The notes beneath the pieces are model-generated. The model searched no databases, had not been told where the DNA came from, and worked only from the letters and a program-made list of their open reading frames with translations. A DNA stretch of 64,000 nt from assembly GCA_034359265.1 (NCBI GenBank), contig CP136890.1, positions 44,490,501 to 44,554,500 of the forward strand. Reading direction: 5' to 3'. Each line of letters opens with the position of its first letter. Positions within the stretch are counted from its first letter, which is position 1. Positions 22,243 to 32,608 of the stretch are shown one piece after another. The position numbers were made by a program, and so were the translations under genes. The stretch is from Canna indica (taxonomy: Eukaryota > Streptophyta > Magnoliopsida > Zingiberales > Cannaceae).

Positions 22243-22922
22243 CCGCTCTACCTCCCAAGTGGCCTCTTGCCCGGAGTGGTGCTCCCACCTAACTTTTACC
22301 AAGGGAATCTCCTTGGACCTCAGCTTCCTAATCTGCCTGCCAAGTATCTCCACTGACCTCTCCTCAGACGAGACCACCATGTCCACCTCAACCACAGTCG
22401 GCTCGATCACATGGGATTCATCATTCACATATCTCCGGAGCATTGACACATGGAAAATTGCATAAACTCTTCTCAGACTTGAGGCAAGGCCAGTTTGTAA
22501 GCCACCGCGCCCCTTCACTTGAGAATAGGGAAAGGCTCAATGAAGCTAGGGCTCAACTTTCATTTCTTACCAAATCGGAGCACCCCTTTCATAGGAGAAA
22601 CCTTTAGGAAGACCAAGTCACCCTCAGCGAACTCCAACTCTCTGGCTTTGTTATCGGCATACATTTTCTGGAGACTCTGAGCCGCCAATAGCCTTTCTTT
22701 TATCAGCTGCACCTTCTTCACCGCCTCCTCAACCAAGTCCGGATCAACCAGGAGAGTCTCTCATGTCTCAAACCAGCCCACAGGAGACCTACACCGCCGC
22801 CCGTATAATGCCTCGAAGGGAGCCATGCCAATGCTATTGTGATAGTTATTGTTGTAGGCGAACTCAATCAACGGCAGGTGTTTCTCCCAACCGCCTGCTA
22901 GGTTGAGAATGCAGGCCCACGG
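22243..22922 (-). pseudogene. Gypsy C integrase C-terminal part
   Basis: Between elements A and B the minus strand encodes ACILNLAGGWEKHLPLIEFA and NNNYHNSIGMAPFEALYGRR, then RSPVGWFET, the end of the integrase core. The chromodomain-like tail follows: FHVSMLRRYVNDESHVIEP, EERSVEILGRQIRKLRSKEI and [17 protein letters not shown] frameshift near 22520 and several nonsense codons break it. It matches 39250-39960 of element E closely. Upstream pol resumes at 32609 after element B, and downstream at 14281. Confidence 0.85.
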
Positions 22923-24438
22923 TGTTGGCTTTAGGTTTTCAACCTTAGCCTTTATCTCGGTTTTGATGGTTTTGATGATAACAAACATGGGACTAATGAT
23001 TTCATTGAGAATATGTTTAAGGTTCCATATCAATTAGCGTTCGATGTCCTCGATTGGAAAAATTGGAGAAATCGGAAATCGCAAGGACATTGATCGTCGC
23101 ACTCGGGTTCATCGTGGAAATATATCGAAGATCGATGAGTGCACCAAAGTCGCTTGGACGAGTCCAAAGATCAAGTCAAAAGATCTCCAAGATGATGCTC
23201 GTTGAAAGCCGGAACCCGGAAACAAAGCGCGGAAGAAACTAGGCTGAAAAATCAAATTCAGCCTAGGTTCGGTCGATCGGACGATCGACCGAATGTAGGT
23301 AAAATTTGGCAGTAAGCCATTCGGTAGACTTGTCAGTCGACCGAACATAGGGAAGAAAAAAAATCACAGCTACTTCGGTCGACCGGGCGATCGACCGATG
23401 GAAGCCCAGAATGGGCAGTAGCTTAGGCGGTCGACGGAGCGATCGATCGACCTGCGAACAGCGCAAGACGAAATCACGTCAGTCGACAGAAGATCATGGA
23501 TCGCGCGATCTATGTCTGGCGGTCGACCAGTCGGTCGACCGACCACGGGGTAAATTGTAGCGGTCAAATGACCGATCGACCGATGCTTCAATCGGCGCTT
23601 CGATCGGCGGCTGTAATAGATAGTTTTCTATCCGTTGAATAGCCGTTTCTTCACGAGGGTATAAATATACCCTCATATGATTCTTTTAAGCTGCTTCCCT
23701 GAGCTCTATAGAATTTATTGAGCATTTAAAGGGGAGTTTAAAGCCTTCCAAGTGATTGAAAAATGCACGCCTAATTCTATGTCGAGTTCATTCTTCAAGC
23801 GCCAGCTGCTGGCTCAACTCGAGTTTTGATCAAGCTACCTTCTGACGAGTTGAAGAAGCCAAAGGCTTGAAAAAGAGCTCTTAAATTTGGTTTTATTCTT
23901 TAGCTATTTGATTGTATTTTATCTGTTTATTTAAACTGTATTTAATTTGTGCGTCTGTAGAAGACCGGGTGTTTGATCTTTTGTGTGAAGTGGTATCTTG
24001 GTATAAGAGTAAAGCCACTTGTGTAAGCTTAGAGATTACTAGGATTAGTTCTCGTTGTCCCTTATGTTGAGGTGGGAAAGTGCTCTCGGTAGGAAGGCGG
24101 GATACTTTCGGGTGTGGAAGTGCATTCGGTTGGAGAGCGGAGACTTTCCAGTGCAAAGTCCTCGTTGTAAGGGAAACTCGATTAATCTAGTAAAACCTAG
24201 TTTGGAAATCCTAAGCGGGGTGCTTAGGTAGTGGAGTAGGCATTGGGGCCAAACCACTATAAATATCGTGTTTGCATTGTTTATTGATTTCGTGCTAAAT
24301 TGATTAATCATTTATCTTGCTTCCGTATTCAATTGTAAATTGCCTAATTAATCTAAGAAATCGATTAAAATTGAATTTAGGCGAATCGTTTAGTAAACAC
24401 ACTATTCACCCCTCTCTAGTGTCGCCATTTCGCCCACA
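22923..24438 (+). repeat. 5' LTR of element B
   Basis: It runs TGTTGGCTTTAGG to TTTCGCCCACA. It contains the TCGA block (23265-23620), a TATA dyad (23655-23674) and the GGGGTGCTTAGGTAGTGGAG stretch near 24218. It has the same length as the 3' copy. Confidence 0.87.
23655..23674 (+). promoter_or_regulatory. TATA box centred in a 20-bp inverted repeat (B 5' LTR)
   Basis: GAGGGTATA-AA-TATACCCTC has perfect 9-bp arms. An identical copy lies at 31825-31844 in the 3' LTR. Confidence 0.7.
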
Positions 24439-24440
24439 TT

Positions 24441-24452
24441 TGGTATCAGAGC
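24441..24452 (+). other. Primer-binding site of element B
   Basis: TGGTATCAGAGC follows the LTR end CCCACA by two bases. It complements initiator Met tRNA. Confidence 0.88.
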
Positions 24453-24508
24453 GAGGTCGTAGTTTGAGATTTCACCATCTCTTCTACACTTTTGCTTCGA
24501 TCTAGAAA

Positions 24509-25993
24509 ATGGCTCTAGAGAGTATAGCATATGCACCACCTAGGTTTGATGAGAAAAATTTTGGTGTTTGGAAAAGTAGGATGTATACTTTTCTTAAAAC
24601 ACAAAGTTTAGATCTATTGTGCATGCTAAAAAATGAATATGTTGAGCCCACCACTGACATTAATGATTGGACTCAAGATCAAATTAAATTGTTTGAATTG
24701 AATGCTAAGACAACGCATTTTCTTTATTGCTCATTTTCTAATGATATACTTGAAAAAATTATGCATTGTTCTTCCGCATTCGATATTTGGGCATGCTTAA
24801 ATATGTTATATGATTATGCGAAAACCGAAGAGCTTAACACTTTTGTTGAGGGCGGTGATGACAATGGTCATCCCCCTAGTACTAACCTCGGTTTTGATGC
24901 CCAAGACACTTCTACCCAAAGAAGCACAAGCAAGAATCAGAAACGAAAACTTAGGTGCTTTCTTTGCCAAGAGACGGGACACAAGAAGAGGAATTATCAT
25001 TTATTAAAGAAGAATGTCAAAAAGAGGACAAGTGTTTCAACATCCATCTCCAAATCACAAGAAGCTTCCTCCTGTCATGACTATGAAGGCACATCCAAGG
25101 TTTGCCTCATGGGTATCCAAGATGAGGTACAATATTCTACTTTTAGTTATGATAGATATATAACATAAGATAGTGATGCTAGTTCTTCACATTCGATCAA
25201 AATGTCATATGAAGAATTAGTACAAGAATGTCAAAGTATGTGTGCCATGCTTTTAAAAAAGAGTAAAGAAATGAAGAAAATTAAAAAGGATAACTCTAGG
25301 CTTACTAAGGATTTGCAAGCTCTAGAATTAGAAAATTAAAATTTAAAGGCAAACCTAAGTTCCTCAATTGTTGATTGCCATGGTAGTATTGATGTTTTGA
25401 GAACTAGTAATTCTTGCCATGACAACTTTAAAATTGAAATTGAAGACTTAAAAAGTGAGAATATGGATTTGAAAAATGAAAATGATGAGTTGAAAATTGA
25501 GTTGAAAAATATCTCAAAAGTTGAGATTGAAAATTTGAAGGTAGAAAATACAAAGATTAAAAATGAAAATTATATGATGAAATCTCAATTGCATGCTATT
25601 CACAAATCCATGAGTGATTTGAAAGATGAGATTGTATTCTTAAATAGAAAAATCCATGATTTATCAAATGCATTTTCCTTTAAGAACTCTAGAAGTAAAA
25701 ATGCCTATGTAAAGAATGCCAATGTCCATCATGTTCAAAATGTTAAGCATTCTACCATTAAACCTTATGTTCAAAAGAGAAATGTTTCATTCAAGAATGC
25801 TCATACTCATCATGTTTCACATGATAAGCATTCTAAAATTAAAATGCATGTCCATGCTAAAAATGAAAAGAAAAAGTTTCATGGATATTGCTTTTGTTGT
25901 GGTATATATGGGCATGCCATATTTGATTGTGCTTTTAAAATGAACCCTAGTGTTGTTAAGACACTTTGGGTACCTAAGCCCACTAACCCCTAA
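24509..25993 (+). pseudogene. Gag polyprotein of element B, two nonsense codons
   Basis: The ATG at 24509 gives MALESIAYAPPRFDEKNFGV and WKSRMYTFLKTQ. One frame runs to 25993, broken only by TAA at 25166-25168 (a tyrosine codon in element A) and TAA at 25337-25339 (lysine in A). Domains are UBN2/DUF4219 (residues about 1-120), a zinc knuckle CFLCQETGHKKRNY with the last cysteine changed, a heptad-rich Lys/Glu/Asn coiled-coil region, and a second knuckle CFCCGIYGHAIFDC near the C-terminus that is complete (C-x2-C-x4-H-x4-C). The two copies show complementary damage: A lost the last residue of knuckle 2, and B lost that of knuckle 1. Confidence 0.82.
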
Positions 25994-27607
25994 GGACCCA
26001 AAGCCATTTGGGTACCAAAAATTTCATGCTCTTTTGTAGGGGGAGGTACCACACAAGGGTGAGATGAAGGTGGTTGATTGAAGTTGCTTGAGGATTCAAA
26101 GATTGAACCATTTCAAAGTTGCAACTTCAAGTCATCTAGATGCCTATGGTAAAGTTGGCATCAAAAACATTGGTATCATCTCCTATACTTACTTGATGAA
26201 ATTAGAGTTGGAGTTTGATATATGCTTAATATTAGTTGATTTCCCTGCTCTTTATATATTTCAAAAATGTTTTTTGAATTTGGATTTCCCGATCTCCTCG
26301 GAGACCCTAGCAGCCTGTAATGGGCCTTAGCGACCTTGTGGTTCTAAATCGTAGGCACATTGTGGCCTTTCGGTTTTCAACCAATAGGAAGGGTTGGAGA
26401 TCTTATGTTTCAAATTTTATATTTTGAGATCTCTTGATTCATTTTGTTATCATGAATAATTTATATGAAAATGAATCCATGCTATTTAGTGAAGTTGAAT
26501 TTTAAAAATGATACTTGGTTTTTCACTTCGCTATTTAGTTTGATAGCTTGCATGTAGATTTGATTTCATTTTCTACTTATAAAGTATACTTGCAAGTTAT
26601 GCATATTTTAGGAAGGCTAACTAGGAAGAAAAAGATTAGTTTGGCTAAACTTTCAAGTATAAGGTATAACTTCAATAAATCCAAAATCTTAGTGTTATAC
26701 CTCAAGGTTTAAGCTTAAATCATGTCTCAATACTCATGATGGTAATTACATGTAAAATATTGATTTCTCATGAGTAGGTAGAATTTTAGCACTTAGGCAA
26801 ATTTCATTGAACGAAACTTGCTCTAGGTTGACACTTACCATTAGAGACATCTCTTTAAGTCCAAACTAATTAAACTTGTTTAGGGACCTTATGCCTCAAA
26901 TGGTTCACATCTTGATCCCTTAGATTCATTTTGAAATCATGGTATATATCTTAAAATGAATGTTAACTATCTAGCATAGGTTAAGGTTTTAAATGAAATT
27001 TTGTATTGATCCCTTGCTAGTTAGTATATTAGCTTGCTAGTAGTCTTATTATTTCATTATTATACTAATGAAGTCTACTTGTAAGTTAAGAATTGGAAAT
27101 CTATGCTATCTAAAAGAAAATGACAAAGGAAATGAAAAAGTTGGGCAAATTTTCAAGAAAAAGGTATGAATTTAATTTTACAAAAATCTTAGCATAATAA
27201 TTGAATGTGTATGCTTTAATGATGTCTCTATGTACTCATGATTGATGTTGCATGATAAATGTTTGAATTTTCATGAGTTAGAAAAAATATTGATAACTTA
27301 GCTCATTTCATGATATCATGATATTTATGAAATTGAACTAGGTTAAAATCCTCCTTTAGAGACTTCATGTTAAGGGAAAAAAATAAAATGAACATGTTAA
27401 GATATACACATATCACATGAGTCTAGGTATTTAATTTGAAAATTCATGTGTAGATGAAAAATGTGATATCAATATCACTTTAGGGGACTTAGCTTGGAAA
27501 GGTTTGACCCAAGTCAACAAATCAACTTGGTCATTTTATTTGAGTCCAAAACTTCATAAACATGTTTAGGAATAGGTTTGACATGTTTCCATGCTCTTAG
27601 AATGAAA
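25994..27607 (+). other. Spacer of element B, left part
   Basis: AT-rich non-coding sequence aligns with 17442-19000 of element A. It shares GGCCTTAGCGACCTTG-like, AACTAGGAAGAAAAAGATTAG and GGTTGACCCAAGTCAACAA stretches. No gene is seen. Homology to A ends at about 27605 (CTTAGAATGAAAAATT). Confidence 0.75.
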
Positions 27608-28187
27608 AATTAATGTTATTTCCTCTATTATTGCACCAAGTAAATTGTGGACCTTTGTAGGATAAATCAATAAGGCCAGTCTCTAAGCAAAGCAGTTTGA
27701 AAGTATTTAAAGAACTGCCAATATAAAAAAGCTTACCTCCTCTTTTATCTTCAGGTTTATCAACACAATTGAAGTCACCTAGAACCAGCCAAGGGGTATT
27801 CTGAGTGTTCAAAACCCTCATTTGCTCCCATAACAACATTCTTTCTTTACCCTTTGTGCTTGCATAGAGACCTGAGAGGAACCAAGAGTTGGATCCATTA
27901 GGATTGATGAGTAAGTGGATAGCTTGATTGCAACTAGACACCAATTGAACTTGATAAAAATTTATCCTCCATGCGAAAAGAATTCCTCCTGATCTTCCAT
28001 TTCCAGAAAAATAGTGACTTGCCCATTCATTGCCAAACTTTCTGATGCAAATTTTTGAGTCATTATCATCCAAATGTGTTTCAACTAAAAGCACCATGTC
28101 AGGTTTCCTCTTCAACAGAATTTGATTGAGGTAGTCCCAGCCAGCTTCCTTAAGACCCCCTCTAATGTTCCATGAAAGAATTTTCAT
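27608..28187 (-). pseudogene. LINE ORF2 endonuclease domain, truncated
   Basis: The ATG at 28187 overlaps the ORF1 stop as ATGA. The frame reads MKILSWNIRGGLKEAGWD, MVLLVETHLDDND, WFLSGLYAS, WLVLGDFNCVDKPEDKRGG and GPQFTWCNNRGN. These are the AP-endonuclease (exo/endo/phosphatase) motifs: N in SWNIRG, E in LVETHL, GDFN, and the TWCNNR segment. The enzyme would nick target DNA for reverse transcription. Homology stops at about residue 190, just before the last catalytic SDH motif, and the frame then reads into element B sequence and ends at 27597. No lesion is seen within the retained part. Confidence 0.85.
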
Positions 28188-29968
28188 TGAGAAATTGAAT
28201 TAGGCTCAATACTCTCATGAGTTAGACCAGGATCACCATCAGCATCTATAACTTTGACATCATTAGAATATTTTTTCTTTTTTGACCTGCTAAGTTTCAG
28301 GTTGAGAGGAAAACTACTAGAATGGATGTATTGGCTTGTAGGTTTCCTGATTTTTGAATTGGTATTATGCGAGGTACCCCCAAAATCTGAATCAGACCCC
28401 TCTTGTTGTAAAATTGCATTCTCCTTAACTTTGCTTACTGCAATTGCTACTGTGTCAGTGAGCTTCCTGTGGAGAGCTTCAACACTCTTCTCTGAGCATA
28501 ACTGAACAGGAATTATCCTGGTTTGACTTGAGCCAAATTCCTCCACTTCCATAGTATGAGATTGGACTTTTTCCCTTCCTTTTAACTCACTGGAAATAAA
28601 GGGATTCTGAATGAGTTTGTTTGTTCCCTCCATATTAGCTTGGGCTGGGAGCTGAGTTTTGGTAATTTGAGGATTATCAGTCGCCATTTCCATCTCATTA
28701 GCATTCGAGATGTTATCAAAGGCATTTGAGATTTTAAGATCATTGTCTTATTTTCTTTTTGGAGCTACCTTTCTTTTCCTGTTCACCATCATCCATGGAC
28801 CCAGTAAGCTCTTTTCCTTATTATCTACCTCCTTTCTGATTTCAGCAGCCTTGAGCTCATTAGAAGGCTTAGTAGCATCCTTGAATCTTTCGGCTGACAC
28901 CGCAGAAGAAGCACATTGATCAGAGTTGTGACCAATCACCCCACATGAGAAACACAATTTTGGAACATTTTCAAATGCCAATGCTTGCCAGAAACTGATC
29001 CCCATGCTACTAATCCAAATTCCTTGTGGAACAGGCTTATCAAGGTCCCAAAGGATACATACCCGAGCAAACTTTGCTCTTTGACCTCTCAAGGTGATCT
29101 CGTCAATCTTCAAAGGTTGACCTAGAGATGATGCAATCTTAATGAGAATCTCCCTTCCAATATATTCAACTGGAATCCCAGGAAATTGTACCCAGATGGG
29201 AATGATATTGATTCTTTCTTGCAACGGTTGAAAGTTTGGCTTCCAAGGAATTAGAAGTAAGACTTGGTCCCTCAGGAACCACGGGCCGCCTGCAAGAATC
29301 TTATTCAAATCATCCCTATTAGCAAACTTGAAGCAAAAGAAACCAGATGCTAGATCAACCACTTGGATGCTGCAACTTGTTTTCCAAATCTTGGGTAGAA
29401 CGTTCTGAACCAATGGTAATGGGGGGGTTTTCCCAAAAAACTTGCCGTAAAGACTATTCACCCATCCTAATCTTGAATTTTGAATTAGATCTTCATCAAT
29501 TTCGACTATGCCCGATGAACTTTCCTGGATTGATTTTATCCTGTTGCATAGAGTATTCTTCATCTCGAGATCGGTTGATGTGTTAACCTCTCTAAACAAT
29601 GTTGCCCAGGAACTTACAGGTTTAGCAGCTTTGAGATTTATAGATGAATCAACTACATCAAGCTTATTGAGATTTGCAGAATTAGAATCAGTATCAGGAT
29701 TAGAAGAACTAGGAGCATCCGAGGTCATCTTCCCTTTTTGAATGGCATTCTCCATTTCCTTCACCCGTTCCTTCACCAATGGCGGAGTAGTCGGCCTCAG
29801 ATTTGGTCCTTTATCCGGTAGATCTAGATTCATCTTTGCTGAATGCGTGGGGGACAAAACCTGGCTTCGATCAGACTTATCCGAAGGTTTTTTTGCTCTT
29901 GGAGATCCGATCAGCGAAGAATCGCCCCTGAGGTTTCGAAAGCCACCTCTTTGAGCAGAGCCCGCCAT
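28184..29968 (-). pseudogene. LINE ORF1 (DUF4283 and CCHC zinc finger), one nonsense codon
   Basis: The start is taken at 29968 (MAGSAQRGGFRNL), since upstream codons lie in element B-like sequence. One frame runs to the TGA at 28184-28186, interrupted only by TAA at 28748-28750. Residues about 160-330 form a DUF4283-type domain with KIWKTSCSIQVVDLASGFF, LNKILAGGPWFLRDQVLLL, WVQFPGIPVEYI and GQPLKIDEITLRGQRAKFA. A zinc knuckle CFSCGVIGHNSDQC follows (near 28962-28920). The C-terminal part after the stop is Ser/Lys-rich. ORF1 of plant L1 elements is an RNA-binding chaperone. The near-intact state contrasts with the more damaged gag genes around it. Confidence 0.82.
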
Positions 29969-29985
29969 AATCAGGCAACAACAAT

Positions 29986-31092
29986 TTTTTTTGATACTTT
30001 GATTTTTCTTCAAAATCTTCAAATGACAACTCATGAAATACCATTTGGATTTCATCTCTAATATCATTCACCAATTTCTTGAGTAAAATCATTTCTAGGA
30101 ATGATTCTGAATTCTTGAATGATATCTAGAAACTACATTTGGTATGTCTTTCATTAAAATTAATATAGGATGAAAAATGAACTTAGAAAATTCATTTTGA
30201 GTTCAAACTTGATACATGCATTTCAAATGACTATTCAATAATTGGTATCAAAATTTTCATCCAACAATTGCTATACATTTTTTAAAATAGGAATTTGATT
30301 TTGAATGGATTTAAAAATTTGATTTTTGAAAACTTAAGGTATAAGTTGACTTAAGTCAACAAAGTACCTTAAAAATCTCATCTTAGCTGAAACTTAATTC
30401 ATAAACTTACACTATCTCATGTTTGATGTCTAGATGCCTAAGTTTGAGAAAACATGAGTAGATAGAAAAACTTGAGACTTAGCATTTTCATAGTTTTCAT
30501 GCTTATTTCAAATGAAAACATGCTAAGTTCAAATTTGAATCAAATGACATTTGTTTCACTTCAAACTTGATATACTTGATTTAAATGTCTATATCTTGAT
30601 ATTTTGAAAGTTTGAATGAAATATAAAAATGTCATGAAAAAGATAAACTACAACATTGGTATCAAACTTGAGTGCATACATGATTTAGGCTTGAATTGTA
30701 TCTATCATTTCTTGATATCATGTATGATTTAAGTTGGTATCATGTTAAATACTTGGTTTCCATCCATTGAGTTGAGATTTTCATGTTCCATGAAAAATAG
30801 TATTTAAAGTCTCAACTTCATGAAAAAGATATTTGTGTTTCATCCCTTTGATTAGATAGATCTCTCTTGCCCTTTTTGATTGATGTCAAATGGGGGAGAA
30901 GAGTATAAGAAAAAGGGGAAGAATAGTATAATAAAATATAGGAGAAAACTATAGGTAAATGGGAGGAAACTATAGGAAATCCATGCATATAGATAGGGGG
31001 AGTTCTATTCCATAAATATGCATGTTGATAGGGGGAGAAATCCCTTAGTTGATATCCTTAAGGATGTTTGTCATCATCAAAAAGGGGGAGAT
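29986..31092 (+). other. Spacer of element B, right part, with polypurine tract
   Basis: Homology to element A resumes at TTTGATACTTTGATTTTTCTTC (A: about 19580) and continues to the polypurine tract AAAAAGGGGGAGAT at 31079-31092. There are no coding features. Purine islands ATGGGGGAGAAGAG and AGGGGGAGAAATCCC precede the tract. Confidence 0.72.
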
Positions 31093-32608
31093 TGTTGGCT
31101 TTAGGTTTTCAACCTTAGCCTTAATCTCGATTTTGATGGTTTTGATGATAACAAACATTGGACTAATGATTTCATTGAGAATATGTTTAAGGTTCCATAT
31201 CAATTAGCGTTCGATGTCCTCGATCGGAAAAATTGGAGAAATCAGAAATCGGAAGGACATTGATCGTCGCGCTCGGGTTCATCGCGGAAATATCTCGAAG
31301 ATCGACGAGTGCACCAAAGTCGCTTGGACGAGTCCAAAGATCAAGTAAAAAGCTCTCCAAGATGATGCTCGTTGAAAGCCGGAACCCGGAAACAAAGCGC
31401 GGAAGAAACTAGGCTGAAAAATCAAATTCAGCCTAGGTTCGGTCGACCGGGCGGTCGACTGAATGTAGATAAAATTTGGCAGTAAGCCATTCGGTAGACC
31501 GAACATAGGGAAGAAAAAAAATCGTAGCTACTTCTGTCGACCAGGCGGTTGACCGATGGAAGCCCAGAATGTGCAGTAGCTTAGGCGGTTGATCGAGCGG
31601 TCGATCGACCCGTGAACAACGCAAGACGCAATCGCGTCGGTCGACCGATGGGTCCACCGAAGATCGCGAATCGCGCGATCTGCTTCTGGCGGTCGACCAG
31701 TCGGTCGATCGACCACAGGGTAAATTGCAGCGGTCAAATGACCGATCGACCGATGCTTCGACCGGCGCTTCGATCGGCGGCTGTAACAGATAGTTTTCTA
31801 TCAGTTGAACAATCGTTTCTTCACGAGGGTATAAATATACCCTCATATGATTCTTTTAAGCTGCTTCCTTGATCTCTACAGAATTTATTGAGCATTTAAA
31901 GGGGAGTTTAAAGCCTTCCAAGTGATTGAAAAAAGCGTGCCTAATTATCTGTCGAGTTCATTCTTCAAGCGCCAGCTGCCGGCTCAACTCGAGTTTTGAT
32001 CAAGCTACCTTCTAACGAGTTGAAGAAGCCAAAGGCTTGAAAAAGAGCTCTTAAATTTGGTTTTATTCTTTAGCTCTTTGATTGTATTTTATCTATTTAT
32101 TTAAGCTATGTTTAATTTGTGCGTCTGTAGAAGACCGGGTGTTTGGTCTTCTGTGTGAAGTGGTATCTTGGTATAAGAGTAAAGCCACTTGTGTAAGCTT
32201 AGAGATTACTAGGATTAGTTTTAGTTGTCCCTTAGGTTGAGGTGGGAAAGTGCTCTTGGTAGGAAGGCGGGATACTTCCGTATGTGAAAGTGCCTTCGGT
32301 TGGAGAGCGGAGACTTTCCAGTGCAAAGTCCTCGTTGTAAGGGAAATTCGATTAATCTAGTAAAACCTAATTTAGAAATCCTAAGCGGGGTGCTTAGGTA
32401 GTGGAGTAGGCATTGGGGACGAACCACTATAAATATCGTGTTTGCATTGTTTATTGATTTCGTGCTAAATTGTTTAATCATTTATCTTGCTTCTGTATTC
32501 AATTGTAAATTGGCTAACTAATTTAAGAAACCGATTAAAATTGAATTTAGGCGAATCGTTTAGTAAACACACTATTCACCCCCCTTTAGTGTCGCCATTT
32601 CGCCCACA
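31093..32608 (+). repeat. 3' LTR of element B
   Basis: This 1,516-bp LTR runs TGTTGGCTTTAGG to TTTCGCCCACA. It carries the TCGA block at 31435-31790 and a TATA dyad at 31825-31844. It is very close to the 5' copy, with scattered substitutions concentrated in the TCGA block. Confidence 0.87.
31825..31844 (+). promoter_or_regulatory. TATA box in 20-bp inverted repeat (B 3' LTR)
   Basis: GAGGGTATA-AA-TATACCCTC is identical to the copy in the 5' LTR, again following a GTTTCTTCAC stretch. Confidence 0.7.

Larger units (their letters stand above)
27608..29985 (-). mobile_element. LINE (plant L1-type) segment inside element B
   Basis: The minus strand holds a LINE ORF1 (29968-28184) followed by the endonuclease start of ORF2 (28187-27608). 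The segment stops inside the endonuclease domain: there is no reverse transcriptase, no 3' end and no poly-A tail. The outer edges join element B's spacer precisely, and about 0.57 kb of that spacer (equivalent to 19000-19575 of A) is missing. No target-site duplication was recognised. This is not a normal 5'-truncated LINE insertion, because here the 5' part is kept and the 3' part is lost. Confidence 0.8.
22923..32608 (+). mobile_element. Gag-only LTR retrotransposon B with embedded LINE segment
   Basis: This 9,686-bp element is of the same family as A. Its LTRs (22923-24438 and 31093-32608) are both 1,516 bp. Primer site, gag, spacer and the AAAAAGGGGGAGAT polypurine tract are in the same order. 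About 2.4 kb of LINE sequence occupies part of the spacer. It is inserted in gypsy C integrase between the EDMLR and ACILNL codons. Flanking 5-mers CACGG (left) and CTCAG (right) agree at only three of five positions, so the target-site duplication is decayed or absent. Confidence 0.85.

Noticed and set aside
28254..29741. Plus-strand open frames opposite the LINE
   Set aside because: They are antisense shadows of LINE ORF1, which has clear DUF4283 and CCHC motifs on the minus strand.
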